Shown here: in pieces, positions 56,172 to 64,000 of the stretch | How the letters are laid out: each line of letters opens with the position of its first letter | Position numbering within the stretch: position 1 is the stretch's first letter | Assembly (NCBI RefSeq): GCF_000817735.3 | Contig: NZ_JTJC03000001.1 | Location: 1,606,632-1,670,631 of the forward strand | Direction of reading: 5' to 3' | Length of the DNA: 64,000 bases | Origin: Scytonema millei VB511283 | Lineage (GTDB): Bacteria > Cyanobacteriota > Cyanobacteriia > Cyanobacteriales > Chroococcidiopsidaceae | Position numbers and translations under genes: made by a program | The notes under the pieces: model-generated | Databases searched by the model: none | Seen by the model: only the letters and a program-made list of their open reading frames with translations | Told to the model about the DNA's origin: nothing

Positions 56172-57086
56172 TCATACAGACACCGGAAGCGCCAAAAACT
56201 CCCGTACTCGCTGAAGATAACTCTGAGGATCTTCCAGCATGGGAAAGTGAGCCGTATTGGGGATCGTCACAAACTCCACGCGATCGCTCAATGCGGCTGC
56301 CTGCTTGCCCATCGCCGCCGGAATAATCTTGTCATACTCCCCAGAAATTAATAACGTCGGCACTTTCAGACGAGTAAACTCCTGCGGCATCACTTCGGCT
56401 GCTGTCTTGCTGACAGAAGTAAAAATCGTTCCCAAAGCCGCTGCGTAATCTGCTATTAAAAAATCTTCCAGAAAAGCCAGACGTTCGGCAGCAGGAATAG
56501 AACGACGGAGAAACCGCGCCATAAACATGCGATCGGCAAATGGTATTTTCTTCAACCACTGGGGGCGAAACTTGACAACGTAACCGCCAAATTTATGAAA
56601 GGCAGCAAAAGCCTTCTCGTCATACTCAAAGATGCCGCTACAGGTAAGAATCGCTTTTTCTACCCGTGCTGGATAGCGATTGAGAAAAAATGTTGCTACC
56701 GACGCTCCCATCGAATGAGCGTTAAGGTATACCCGGTGTAATTCCAACCGATCCAGCAATCCTGCAAGATCTTCAGCGTACTCTTCTAGCTCGTAGCTTA
56801 ACTCAGCGATCGCCTCGGCTTGTGCTTGCGGTGACTCTGCCTCAGCGAGATCGACGTTAGCAGCAGATAGGGCAGGTTTCCCGCGCGATCGCCCAAATCC
56901 CCGCATGTCATATAACAAGCAATCGAACTGTTCCGACAGCGCTTGTGCCGTACTGCGCCAATAACGAGCTGAACCCGCCCAGCCATGCACGAACACCATT
57001 ACAGGCTTATTTTGTCCCGCCTCCGGTGTCCGAATCCACTCGTAATAATGCTCAACGCCACGGACTGAAATATAAGGCATTTTCAA
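56172..57086 (-). CDS. Alpha/beta fold hydrolase
   Basis: The 304-residue hydrolase has the oxyanion motif VFVHGWAGSARYW, the nucleophile elbow NAHSMGASVATFF and the catalytic His in IPNTAHFPMLEDPQ. An Asp in LISGEYDKIIPA completes the triad. The cap domain spans about 140-235. The exact substrate is unknown; no signal peptide. Confidence 0.92.
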   Translation of the reverse strand: MKMPYISVRGVEHYYEWIRTPEAGQNKPVMVFVHGWAGSARYWRSTAQALSEQFDCLLYDMRGFGRSRGKPALSAANVDLAEAESPQAQAEAIAELSYELEEYAEDLAGLLDRLELHRVYLNAHSMGASVATFFLNRYPARVEKAILTCSGIFEYDEKAFAAFHKFGGYVVKFRPQWLKKIPFADRMFMARFLRRSIPAAERLAFLEDFLIADYAAALGTIFTSVSKTAAEVMPQEFTRLKVPTLLISGEYDKIIPAAMGKQAAALSDRVEFVTIPNTAHFPMLEDPQSYLQRVREFLALPVSV

Positions 57087-57143
57087 ACTGAAGCGTGAAA
57101 ACCATAGTGTTGACAGTTAACCGTCAACTGTCAACTGTCAACC

Positions 57144-58484
57144 TCAAGCCGATTCCGGCTTAGGCATAGAAGACGGATGCAGTAACAGTTCGGCAGTAGA
57201 GCGTTTCTCTACCATTTCCCGCGTCACCGCACAACGAGTTAAATCTTTCCGCGATGGCAACTCGTACATCAACTCCAACATGAGTTCTTCGACGATTCCT
57301 CGCAGCGCCCGCGCCCCAGTCTTGCGACGATAGGCTTCTTGGGCGATCGCCCGCAGAGCTTCGGGTTTGAACTCTAGTTGAACGTTATCCATCTTCAGCA
57401 GTTTTTGATACTGCTTGACTAACGCGCTCTTAGGCTGAGTCAGAATTGCCACTAACGCTTCTTCATCCAATGGTTCAACCACAGCTACCATTGGCACGCG
57501 CCCGATAAATTCGGGAATCATGCCAAATTTCACCAAATCGTCTGGCTCTAAGTGGACGAGAATATCTGCCGTCCGCTTTTCTCGCGATAGCCCTTCTCCT
57601 GGCTGAATGAAACCTATTGACTTTTTGCCAATTCTCTGCTCTACGACTTTTTCTAACCCGACAAAAGCCCCACCGCAAATAAATAGGATGTTGCTAGTAT
57701 CGATTTGGATGCAGTCTTGATATGGGTGTTTTCGTCCCCCTTGGGGTGGAACGTTCGCCACCGTGCCTTCCAGCATTTTTAGCAGCGCTTGTTGTACGCC
57801 CTCTCCCGAAACGTCCCTGGTAATTGAGGGGTTTTCACTCTTGCGGGCAATTTTATCAATCTCATCAATGTAGATAATGCCTCTTTGAGCTTCTTCTACA
57901 TCTAAATCGGCAACTTGCAATAATCTGAGCAAGATGTTTTCTACATCCTCGCCAACGTAACCCGCCTCTGTCAGCGTCGTGGCATCGGCAACCGCAAACG
58001 GTACGTCAAGAATTTGCGCTAAAGTTTGCGCCAGTAGAGTTTTGCCGCAACCGGTCGGACCTATTAACAAAATATTAGATTTTTGTAACTCTACGATATC
58101 TTCTGCACCAGCTTTGCCACTATTATTTTTCGATTGCACTAAGCTCAGGCGTTTGTAGTGGTTGTAAACTGCTACCGATAAAACTTTTTTCGCCTCATCT
58201 TGACCGATAACGTGTTCGTCGAGATGTGCTTTAATCTCGCGGGGTTTGGGAATTTGGTTGAGCGAGATCCCCCCAGTTCGACTGCGCCGTTTTGGTGGTG
58301 GTTCTGGACGAGGCTGTTGAGGTGCAGCAGTAGTTGATTCTAATAACTCCTCATCCAGAATTTCATTGCACAAATCTACACATTCATCGCAGATGTAGAC
58401 TCCCGGTCCGGCAATCAATTTCCGTACCTGCTCTTGCGATTTGCCGCAAAATGAACACTTTAAATGGGAGTCGTACTTAGACAT
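57144..58484 (-). CDS. clpX: ATP-dependent Clp protease ATP-binding subunit ClpX
   Basis: It is an AAA+ unfoldase that feeds substrates to ClpP. The N-terminal zinc domain is [15 protein letters not shown] ... [10 protein letters not shown]. Walker A is [15 protein letters not shown] and Walker B is [12 protein letters not shown]. The pore/processing segment [18 protein letters not shown] and the ClpP-binding IGF-type loop (KKSIGF) are present. The 446-residue length is normal. It follows clpP by 10 bases. Confidence 0.98.
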   Translation of the reverse strand: MSKYDSHLKCSFCGKSQEQVRKLIAGPGVYICDECVDLCNEILDEELLESTTAAPQQPRPEPPPKRRSRTGGISLNQIPKPREIKAHLDEHVIGQDEAKKVLSVAVYNHYKRLSLVQSKNNSGKAGAEDIVELQKSNILLIGPTGCGKTLLAQTLAQILDVPFAVADATTLTEAGYVGEDVENILLRLLQVADLDVEEAQRGIIYIDEIDKIARKSENPSITRDVSGEGVQQALLKMLEGTVANVPPQGGRKHPYQDCIQIDTSNILFICGGAFVGLEKVVEQRIGKKSIGFIQPGEGLSREKRTADILVHLEPDDLVKFGMIPEFIGRVPMVAVVEPLDEEALVAILTQPKSALVKQYQKLLKMDNVQLEFKPEALRAIAQEAYRRKTGARALRGIVEELMLELMYELPSRKDLTRCAVTREMVEKRSTAELLLHPSSMPKPESA

Positions 58485-58494
58485 AAGAAGCCTC

Positions 58495-59193
58495 TTACTT
58501 CACTGATGTGACTGCTTCGCCCGCTTTGGGGAGATTTTGCTTAGAGATCGTTTGGTCGATCAACCCGTAATCTTTTGCCTCTGCTGCCGACATGAAAAAG
58601 TCGCGTTCCGTATCGGCTTCGATTCTCTCCAAGGGTTTACCCGTGTGGTAAGCGAGGATTTCATTTAATCGCCGCTTGTGGTAGAGAATCTCTTTGGCTT
58701 GGATCTCAATGTCAACTGCTTGTCCTTGAGCGCCACCGAGGGGTTGATGGATCATGATTCGCGCGCTGGGTAGAGACATCCGTTTTCCGGCTGCTCCGGC
58801 TGCGAGCAAAAACGCTCCCATACTAGCTGCTAATCCAAAACAAATAGTAGCAACATCAGAGCGAATCTGCTGCATTGTGTCATAAATCGCCATACCAGCC
58901 GTGACCGAGCCGCCTGGAGAATTAATGTAAAGATGGATATCTTTTTCTGGGTCTTCAGCTTCTAAGAATAACAACTGAGCCACGATCGAATCAGCAACAG
59001 CATCATCGACTGGAGTGCCCAAAAAAACAATCCGCTCTCTGAGCAATCTAGAGTAAATATCAAAGGCACGTTCTCCCATGCCTGATTGCTCCACCACCAT
59101 TGGCACGATATTGCTAGGACCCATCATAGAGTTTAGCTCTAGATGTTTGTGGCTGCTAATGAGTGGATAGTATGAGGACTGAGATACAAGCAT
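58495..59193 (-). CDS. clpP: ATP-dependent Clp protease proteolytic subunit ClpP
   Basis: This serine peptidase has the catalytic Ser in [17 protein letters not shown] and His in [11 protein letters not shown]; the Asp is in [16 protein letters not shown]. The core begins at [20 protein letters not shown]. The N-terminal 22 residues are variable, and a second start (MMGPSN, 59127) is possible. It sits between tig and clpX, the classic bacterial order. Confidence 0.97.
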   Translation of the reverse strand: MLVSQSSYYPLISSHKHLELNSMMGPSNIVPMVVEQSGMGERAFDIYSRLLRERIVFLGTPVDDAVADSIVAQLLFLEAEDPEKDIHLYINSPGGSVTAGMAIYDTMQQIRSDVATICFGLAASMGAFLLAAGAAGKRMSLPSARIMIHQPLGGAQGQAVDIEIQAKEILYHKRRLNEILAYHTGKPLERIEADTERDFFMSAAEAKDYGLIDQTISKQNLPKAGEAVTSVK

Positions 59194-59448
59194 AGATAAT
59201 TGTTCCAGAAGTAGAGCCAGATGCAGTGCATTTAACTGGCGCTGAAGGCGATCGCACTTTTCACCAGTGGCTTTGCTATCTGTTGACTATTATGCCTCAT
59301 GAACTAGGGGTTAGGAGTAAGGGGTAAGGGGTAAGGGAAAAGTTAAAAATCAAAAGTCAAAAGTCAAAATTTTCTTACATCCCACTCTCGACTACGCGGC
59401 TCCGATGCGGAGGATACCTCCGCCTCCACCCGCTTCCCGACTCGCCAA
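59194..59448. other. tig-clpP spacer with short repeats
   Basis: It contains GTAAGGG units (59309-59335) and GTCAAAA units (59347-59370). The clpP promoter probably lies in the part nearest 59194. Confidence 0.65.
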
Positions 59449-60879
59449 TCACTCAGCTTCAGTTGCTTCTACTGTTATAGTTGCTTCTGATGCTTCTGGC
59501 TGGGTCGATTCTTCTATAATTTCCGCATCATCAATTTCATCTTCTTCATCGTCCTGTAAAGAGCCTTCTGGTACGAGTTCGATCGCAGAATGTTCTTCTA
59601 ACCAAGCAAAAATCTTATCCGTTAGCAGTTCTTCTTGGACGACTTCTTTGAGTCTGTCTCGATCGATATCTTGACCGGAGTATTCAGCCATTAGCTCTTT
59701 GACCCGTGCTTCCACGGCAGCTGGCTCGACTTCAATCGATTCTTTTTTCGCGACTTCCTGTAGAGCTAGCGATCGCTTCAATCGATCGATCGCTTCTGGA
59801 CGCGATCTCTGTCTTAGCTGCGGCACTGTATCTTTAGTAAACAGTTTCTTGACATCAATTCCTTGTCTTTGGAGCTGCATCGCCGTTTGCGTCAATAACG
59901 AATCGACTTCTTGCTCGATCATCGTCTCCGGTAAATCGGCTTCTAGATGCTCGATCAGATCGTCCAACAATGCCTGTTGCTTATTTGTCTTAGTTTTCTT
60001 TTCTGCTTCTTCGCGAAAACGAGTTTCTAGCGTCGAGCGCAATTCTGCTAAAGTCTCAAATTCACTAATTTCTTGAGCAAAATCGTCATTCAGCTCTGGC
60101 AACTCTTTCTCTTTTAACTCCTTCACCGTTACCGTAAACTTTGCTGGCTTGCCTGCTATTTCTTGCTGAGGATATCCTTCGGGAAACTGCGCCGATATTT
60201 CCTTTGTTTCCCCTGGACTCATACCAACAATGCCATCTACAAAGCCTTCAATAAATCTTCCTGGTGATAGCTCTGTTTCAAAATCCGTGGCTGAGGCTCC
60301 TTCGATCTCCTGTGGTTCTTCGCCTTCTGCTTCCGGTACGAGATAGCCCTTGAAGTCTATAATGACCACATCTCCCATTTGCGCCGCCCGTCCTTCTACA
60401 GGAATTAAGGTAGCTCGTTCCTGGCGATTTTCTTCTAAAACTTTTTCTACCCTTTCTGGGTCATATTTAACTTCCTCTGCCTTAACTTGTAAGCCGCTGT
60501 ACTGCTTCAACTCAATTTCCGGCAGTACGTCCACCGCCGCAGAGAAAGTCAGGGGTTTTCCTGGCTCGAACGCACCAATCAAATCCTCAAAAGAGGAACG
60601 CAACTGAGGTTGACCGATCGCTTCTATTTCTGCTTGCTTAATGGCTTCCGTAATGCCACTTTGAATTAACTCTTCTAATGCTGCTGCCTTGATCCGCGTT
60701 GTCCCTAGCCGTTGCAACAAGATTTGGCGCGGCACTTTACCTTTACGGAACCCAGGAATATTGGCGGCGCGGGTGAAGTTTTGAATTACCTGCTCGTAAC
60801 TCTGTTGAGACTTGTCGGCGGGAATTTCTATTTCCAGACCAATTTGACTGGCGGGAAGCTTTTCCTGGGTGACTTTCAT
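59449..60879 (-). CDS. tig: Trigger factor
   Basis: This ribosome-bound chaperone and peptidyl-prolyl isomerase has 476 residues. The ribosome-docking loop is IPGFRKGKVPRQ (about 39-50). The FKBP-type domain spans about 160-250 (MGDVVIIDFKGYLVPEAEGE) and the C-terminal helical chaperone arms follow. The end is an acidic tail (DDEEDEIDDAEIIEES), longer than usual, as often seen in cyanobacteria. It heads the tig-clpP-clpX set. Confidence 0.97.
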   Translation of the reverse strand: MKVTQEKLPASQIGLEIEIPADKSQQSYEQVIQNFTRAANIPGFRKGKVPRQILLQRLGTTRIKAAALEELIQSGITEAIKQAEIEAIGQPQLRSSFEDLIGAFEPGKPLTFSAAVDVLPEIELKQYSGLQVKAEEVKYDPERVEKVLEENRQERATLIPVEGRAAQMGDVVIIDFKGYLVPEAEGEEPQEIEGASATDFETELSPGRFIEGFVDGIVGMSPGETKEISAQFPEGYPQQEIAGKPAKFTVTVKELKEKELPELNDDFAQEISEFETLAELRSTLETRFREEAEKKTKTNKQQALLDDLIEHLEADLPETMIEQEVDSLLTQTAMQLQRQGIDVKKLFTKDTVPQLRQRSRPEAIDRLKRSLALQEVAKKESIEVEPAAVEARVKELMAEYSGQDIDRDRLKEVVQEELLTDKIFAWLEEHSAIELVPEGSLQDDEEDEIDDAEIIEESTQPEASEATITVEATEAE

Positions 60880-61524
60880 TTTGATAGAGGATATGTAACT
60901 GATTGTTTTTTACCTGCTGAAGTACCACACTAGCACTAGTTCTACTCCGATCGCCTAATGCCATAAATTAGCGGCTGTGACCGACATTGCTTGCCTTGAG
61001 TGAGGACGATTTAAAGCGTTTTAGCTTTTCTGTTTGCTTGGCTCTCGACTTGCTCGGACAAATAACTGCTTTGAGGTCTAGTTGCTAGACGTAACTAGTC
61101 ATCTATAGACTATACTGCTGGAACACCTGTTATGAACTGAATGCATTCTCCTCAATTTTCTGATAAGATGCCAGCTTATATGTGATGATAATTGTTAAAA
61201 TCATTGGAACTTTTTGCGACCATCCACTCCAAGCCGCCAGCGATCGGCGAAAGCCGAAGGTTAACTGAATTGTTAAAATTACTTAAGTAGGGAGATAGAA
61301 AACGGCAGACAAGAGGCACAATAGTGAATCCTTAAATCTATAGATAGACTTTTTATCTTTTTCGTTCTAACAACACAATTATTTAAGTTCATCGTCATTG
61401 AATCCCGAACGTTAATGGGTTGCGATCGCCAAGGCTAATTTGAATTTTTTAAAACTTTAAAGTATAACCTCAAACTTTTAAGAAAACTCGTTTCAGTTTA
61501 TTGCAATATTAGGAGGCAGAAATT
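60880..61524. other. Divergent promoter region between tig and asd
   Basis: A gap of 645 bases without the window's common repeat families. It should hold both promoters. I see no tRNA, riboswitch or convincing frame. Confidence 0.55.
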
Positions 61525-62565
61525 TTGAGCAAATCCTATTCAGTTGCCATCTTGGGGGCAACGGGAGCTGTTGGAACAGAATTAATAAGTTTACTAGAAG
61601 AACGCCACTTTCCTGTCGCCCAATTGCGGCTACTCGCATCGCCTCGTAGCGCTGGTACAACCATGACATTTGCGGGAGAAAATATTCCGGTAGAGCCAGC
61701 GAGCGAGCGCTCCTTCGACAACATAGATATTGTCCTAGCTTCGGCTGGTGGTTCTACTTCTAAGGCATATGCTACCAAAGCCGTAGCAGCAGGAGCTGTT
61801 TTTATCGACAATTCCAGCGCCTTTCGGATGCACCCAGACGTTCCCCTCGTCATCCCAGAAGTAAATCCCCAAGCAGCAGCTACCCACAAAGGGATTATTG
61901 CCAATCCCAACTGCACCACTATTTTGATGAACGTTGCTGTTTATCCCCTCCATCAAGTCAGTCCGGTCAAACGGATCGTTGCCGCGACCTATCAATCAGC
62001 GAGCGGTGCTGGTGCTAGGGCAATGGAAGAAGTCAAAGCTCAAGCTCAAGCGATTTTAGCAGGCAATACCCCCACAACTGAGATCTTCCCCTACCCGCTG
62101 GCGTTTAATCTCTTCCCTCACAACACCCCGTTAAACGATCGAGGGTACTGTGAGGAAGAAATGAAAATGGTGAACGAAACCCGCAAGATTTTTGCCGAAC
62201 CGCAGTTGCAAATTACGGCAACCTGCGTGCGGGTTCCCGTACTCAGAGCGCATTCGGAAGCGATTAATCTAGAATTCGAGCAGTCTTTAAGCGTTGCCGA
62301 AGCAAGGGAAATTTTGTCTCAAGCTCCCGGCGTGCGTGTAGTCGAAGACTTCGCTGCTAACTATTTTCCCATGCCCATCGATGCCTCCGGTCGCGATGAG
62401 GTACTCGTAGGTCGCATTCGTCAGGATATTTCCCATCCCCGTGGCTTAGAACTATGGCTGTGTGGCGACCAAATCCGTAAAGGTGCGGCTTTGAATGCCG
62501 TGCAAATTGCCGAATTATTGGTAGCCAAAGACCTACTTCAGCCCTCCGAAGTAGCAGTAGTGTAG
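61525..62565 (+). CDS. asd: Aspartate-semialdehyde dehydrogenase
   Basis: It makes aspartate semialdehyde for lysine, diaminopimelate, threonine and methionine synthesis. It starts at TTG behind a clear AGGAGG (61511-61516). The NADP loop is ILGATGAVGTELISLL, the catalytic Cys is in NPNCTTI, and the active-site His lies near RAHSEAINLEF. The 346-residue length is normal. It is followed by dapA and rnj in the usual cyanobacterial order. Confidence 0.97.
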   Translation: MSKSYSVAILGATGAVGTELISLLEERHFPVAQLRLLASPRSAGTTMTFAGENIPVEPASERSFDNIDIVLASAGGSTSKAYATKAVAAGAVFIDNSSAFRMHPDVPLVIPEVNPQAAATHKGIIANPNCTTILMNVAVYPLHQVSPVKRIVAATYQSASGAGARAMEEVKAQAQAILAGNTPTTEIFPYPLAFNLFPHNTPLNDRGYCEEEMKMVNETRKIFAEPQLQITATCVRVPVLRAHSEAINLEFEQSLSVAEAREILSQAPGVRVVEDFAANYFPMPIDASGRDEVLVGRIRQDISHPRGLELWLCGDQIRKGAALNAVQIAELLVAKDLLQPSEVAVV

Positions 62566-62652
62566 GCAGATTGAGTGCAAGCAGATTTTTACAGTTCTTA
62601 CAGCTGAGCGCTTTGGCAAAGAATGCCAACAGCTAAAAATTAGGAGTCAAGC

Positions 62653-63543
62653 GTGGTAGATTTTGGCAGAGTCGTGACCGCAATGGTCACGCCATTTCAA
62701 GCAGACGGGAGCGTAAATTATGCAGTTGCAGAGCAACTAGCGGCGCATCTAGTGGCACAAGGAAGCGATGCCCTAGTTGTCTGTGGTACGACGGGAGAGT
62801 CTCCCACTTTGAGTTGGGACGAGGAATACCAACTATTTCAAGTCGTCATTAAAGCTGTTGCAGGTAAGGCGCTAGTCATTGCGGGAACGGGTTCTAATTC
62901 TACTCAAGAAGCGATCGCAGCTACCCAAAAAGCGGCTAAAATAGGAGTACATGGTTCTTTACAAGTAGTCCCCTACTACAATAAACCCCCGCAAGCAGGG
63001 TTGTTTAAGCATTTCCAGGCGATCGCGCAAGCATGTCCCGATCTGCCAATGGTGTTGTATAATATTCCCGGTCGCACGGGTCAGAATCTCTTGCCGCAAA
63101 CAGTGGCTCGGTTGTCAGCAATAGATAACATTGTCGGAATTAAAGAAGCGACAGGTAGCCTCGACCAAGCTAGTGAAATTAGTCGCATGACACCGCCAGA
63201 ATTTAAAATCTACTCTGGTGATGATTCCCTCACATTACCTTTACTGGCGATCGGTGGTTATGGTGTTATTAGCGTGGCAAGTCATTTAGTTGGTAAGCAG
63301 CTACAACAAATGATTCAAGTCTTTGCCGCAGGACAAGTTCAAACGGCAACTCAAATTCACCTTCAACTACTCCCTCTATTCAAAAGTCTGTTCCTGTCAA
63401 CAAATCCCATTCCCGTAAAAGCAGCCCTCAGACTTCAAGGCTGGGATGTAGGTTCAACTCGTCTACCGTTAGAAGACGACCAAAATGGATTAGCACAGAA
63501 ACTCAAGCCAGTACTAGCAGAGTTAAACCTGATACAGGTATAG
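62653..63543 (+). CDS. dapA: 4-hydroxy-tetrahydrodipicolinate synthase
   Basis: It condenses pyruvate with aspartate semialdehyde, the first committed step to diaminopimelate and lysine. GTTGES is the pyruvate-binding loop, the proton-relay Tyr lies in [12 protein letters not shown] and the Schiff-base Lys in GIKEATGS. It starts at GTG behind TAGGAG. Upstream asd supplies its substrate, so the pair is a metabolic unit. Confidence 0.98.
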   Translation: MVDFGRVVTAMVTPFQADGSVNYAVAEQLAAHLVAQGSDALVVCGTTGESPTLSWDEEYQLFQVVIKAVAGKALVIAGTGSNSTQEAIAATQKAAKIGVHGSLQVVPYYNKPPQAGLFKHFQAIAQACPDLPMVLYNIPGRTGQNLLPQTVARLSAIDNIVGIKEATGSLDQASEISRMTPPEFKIYSGDDSLTLPLLAIGGYGVISVASHLVGKQLQQMIQVFAAGQVQTATQIHLQLLPLFKSLFLSTNPIPVKAALRLQGWDVGSTRLPLEDDQNGLAQKLKPVLAELNLIQV

Positions 63544-63724
63544 AGCTTTCAGACAACTGAATAATTCGTGCAAGATACTTCCAAGTCGTTATCGCGATCG
63601 CCCGGATTGAAAATAATTGCCCTTAATGACAACTTTTATCTATCGCAAAACCACCTGACTTTGTTTTATCTAACTCAAACAACAAACGTGAATCTAAAAA
63701 AACAACTGTAAATTAAGGATACAA

Positions 63725-64000
63725 ATGAGTAACAACGGAACGACAGCCGCCGTCAAAATTATTCCCCTTGGCGGTTTACACGAAATTGGCAAAAACACTT
63801 GCGTTTTTGAATACAACGATGAAATTTTTCTCCTCGATGCAGGGTTGGCATTTCCTACCGACGAAATGCACGGGGTAAACATCGTTCTGCCAGATGTCAC
63901 GTACTTACGTGAAAATCGGCATAAGATTAAGGGCATGATCGTCACCCACGGTCATGAAGATCATATTGGTGGCATTGCCTTTCATTTAAAGCAATTTGAT
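63725..64000 (+). CDS. rnj: Ribonuclease J (3' cut by window edge)
   Basis: It is an RNA-processing metallo-beta-lactamase with endo- and 5'-exonuclease activity. The visible 92 residues start MSNNGTTAAVKIIPLGGLHE. They contain IGKNTCVFEYNDEIFLLDAG and the zinc motif VTHGHEDHIGG (H-x-H-x-D-H). The frame is open at the right edge. It follows dapA with a gap of 181 bases; asd-dapA-rnj is a common order in cyanobacteria. Confidence 0.95.
   Translation, partial: MSNNGTTAAVKIIPLGGLHEIGKNTCVFEYNDEIFLLDAGLAFPTDEMHGVNIVLPDVTYLRENRHKIKGMIVTHGHEDHIGGIAFHLKQFD

Noticed and set aside
59449-59560. Repeat-derived acidic tail of trigger factor
   Set aside because: The DNA is not one of the tandem heptamers; acidic tails are common in cyanobacterial trigger factors.
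60880-61524. tRNA or riboswitch ahead of asd (for example a lysine riboswitch)
   Set aside because: No tRNA-like arms and no recognisable lysine-riboswitch core were found by reading both strands.

Overview
The window is a stretch of cyanobacterial chromosome. It carries genes for both photosystems (psaF, two psaJ copies, psaL, psb30), the chlorophyll 8-vinyl reductase bciB and a bidirectional-type NiFe hydrogenase (hoxY, hoxH). It is also very rich in the octamer GCGATCGC (HIP1). The order psaF-psaJ-psaL, a devBCA-type exporter, the large repeat load and the overall gene set fit Chroococcidiopsis or a close relative of the heterocyst-forming lineage; the genus is an inference.

Layout. 1-2306: 3' part of a plant-type asparaginase, then glmU. 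2440-4618: a PIB-4 metal ATPase behind a MerR-type operator. 4752-10144: two small membrane-protein genes, then a TetR-controlled exporter operon (devB, DUF2834, devC, devA) interrupted by a four-helix-bundle gene. 10520-16561: pgk, a universal stress protein, the ribosome-assembly GTPase rbgA, psb30, a cysteine-cluster protein, two half-size Mn exporters and bciB. 16760-22439: a tightly packed operon of sigma factor, DUF1822, CHAT-CHASE2, DUF928 and PhzF. 22562-26102: hypA, hydrogenase protease, hoxH, hoxY and rpmB. 26204-29746: phosphate permease, an unknown zinc-finger-like protein and tsaD. 30208-32158: the photosystem I cluster. 32253-36428: gmk, remA-like gene, rqcH and a DUF5331 gene. 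36431-42275: iron-uptake porin and a large hybrid histidine kinase. 42618-46831: gluconokinase and gluconate permease around an acetyltransferase and a Uma2 nuclease. 47704-52090: a complete sugar ABC importer. 52252-57086: S1-like protein, dienelactone hydrolase, GntR regulator, nitroreductase and a hydrolase. 57144-60879: tig-clpP-clpX. 61525-64000: asd-dapA-rnj (the last cut by the window edge).

The most interesting candidate system is the operon at 16760-22439. It encodes a membrane protein with a cytoplasmic caspase-like CHAT domain (His227/Cys276) joined to a CHASE2 extracytoplasmic sensor, together with a sigma-70 family factor, DUF1822 and a secreted DUF928 protein. It looks like a sensor-protease-sigma circuit.

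The second theme is repeats. Nearly every gap is filled with tandem heptamers (AATTCCG, TAGTTGG, GTCAAAA, AACTGAT, GGTGTAG) and with small palindromic elements (here called families B, C, D, E and two MITE-like elements). The same repeats have entered coding sequence in frame in the PIB-4 ATPase, the phosphate permease and the hybrid histidine kinase. They also flank, as inverted arrays, a frameshifted four-helix-bundle gene sitting inside the dev exporter operon.
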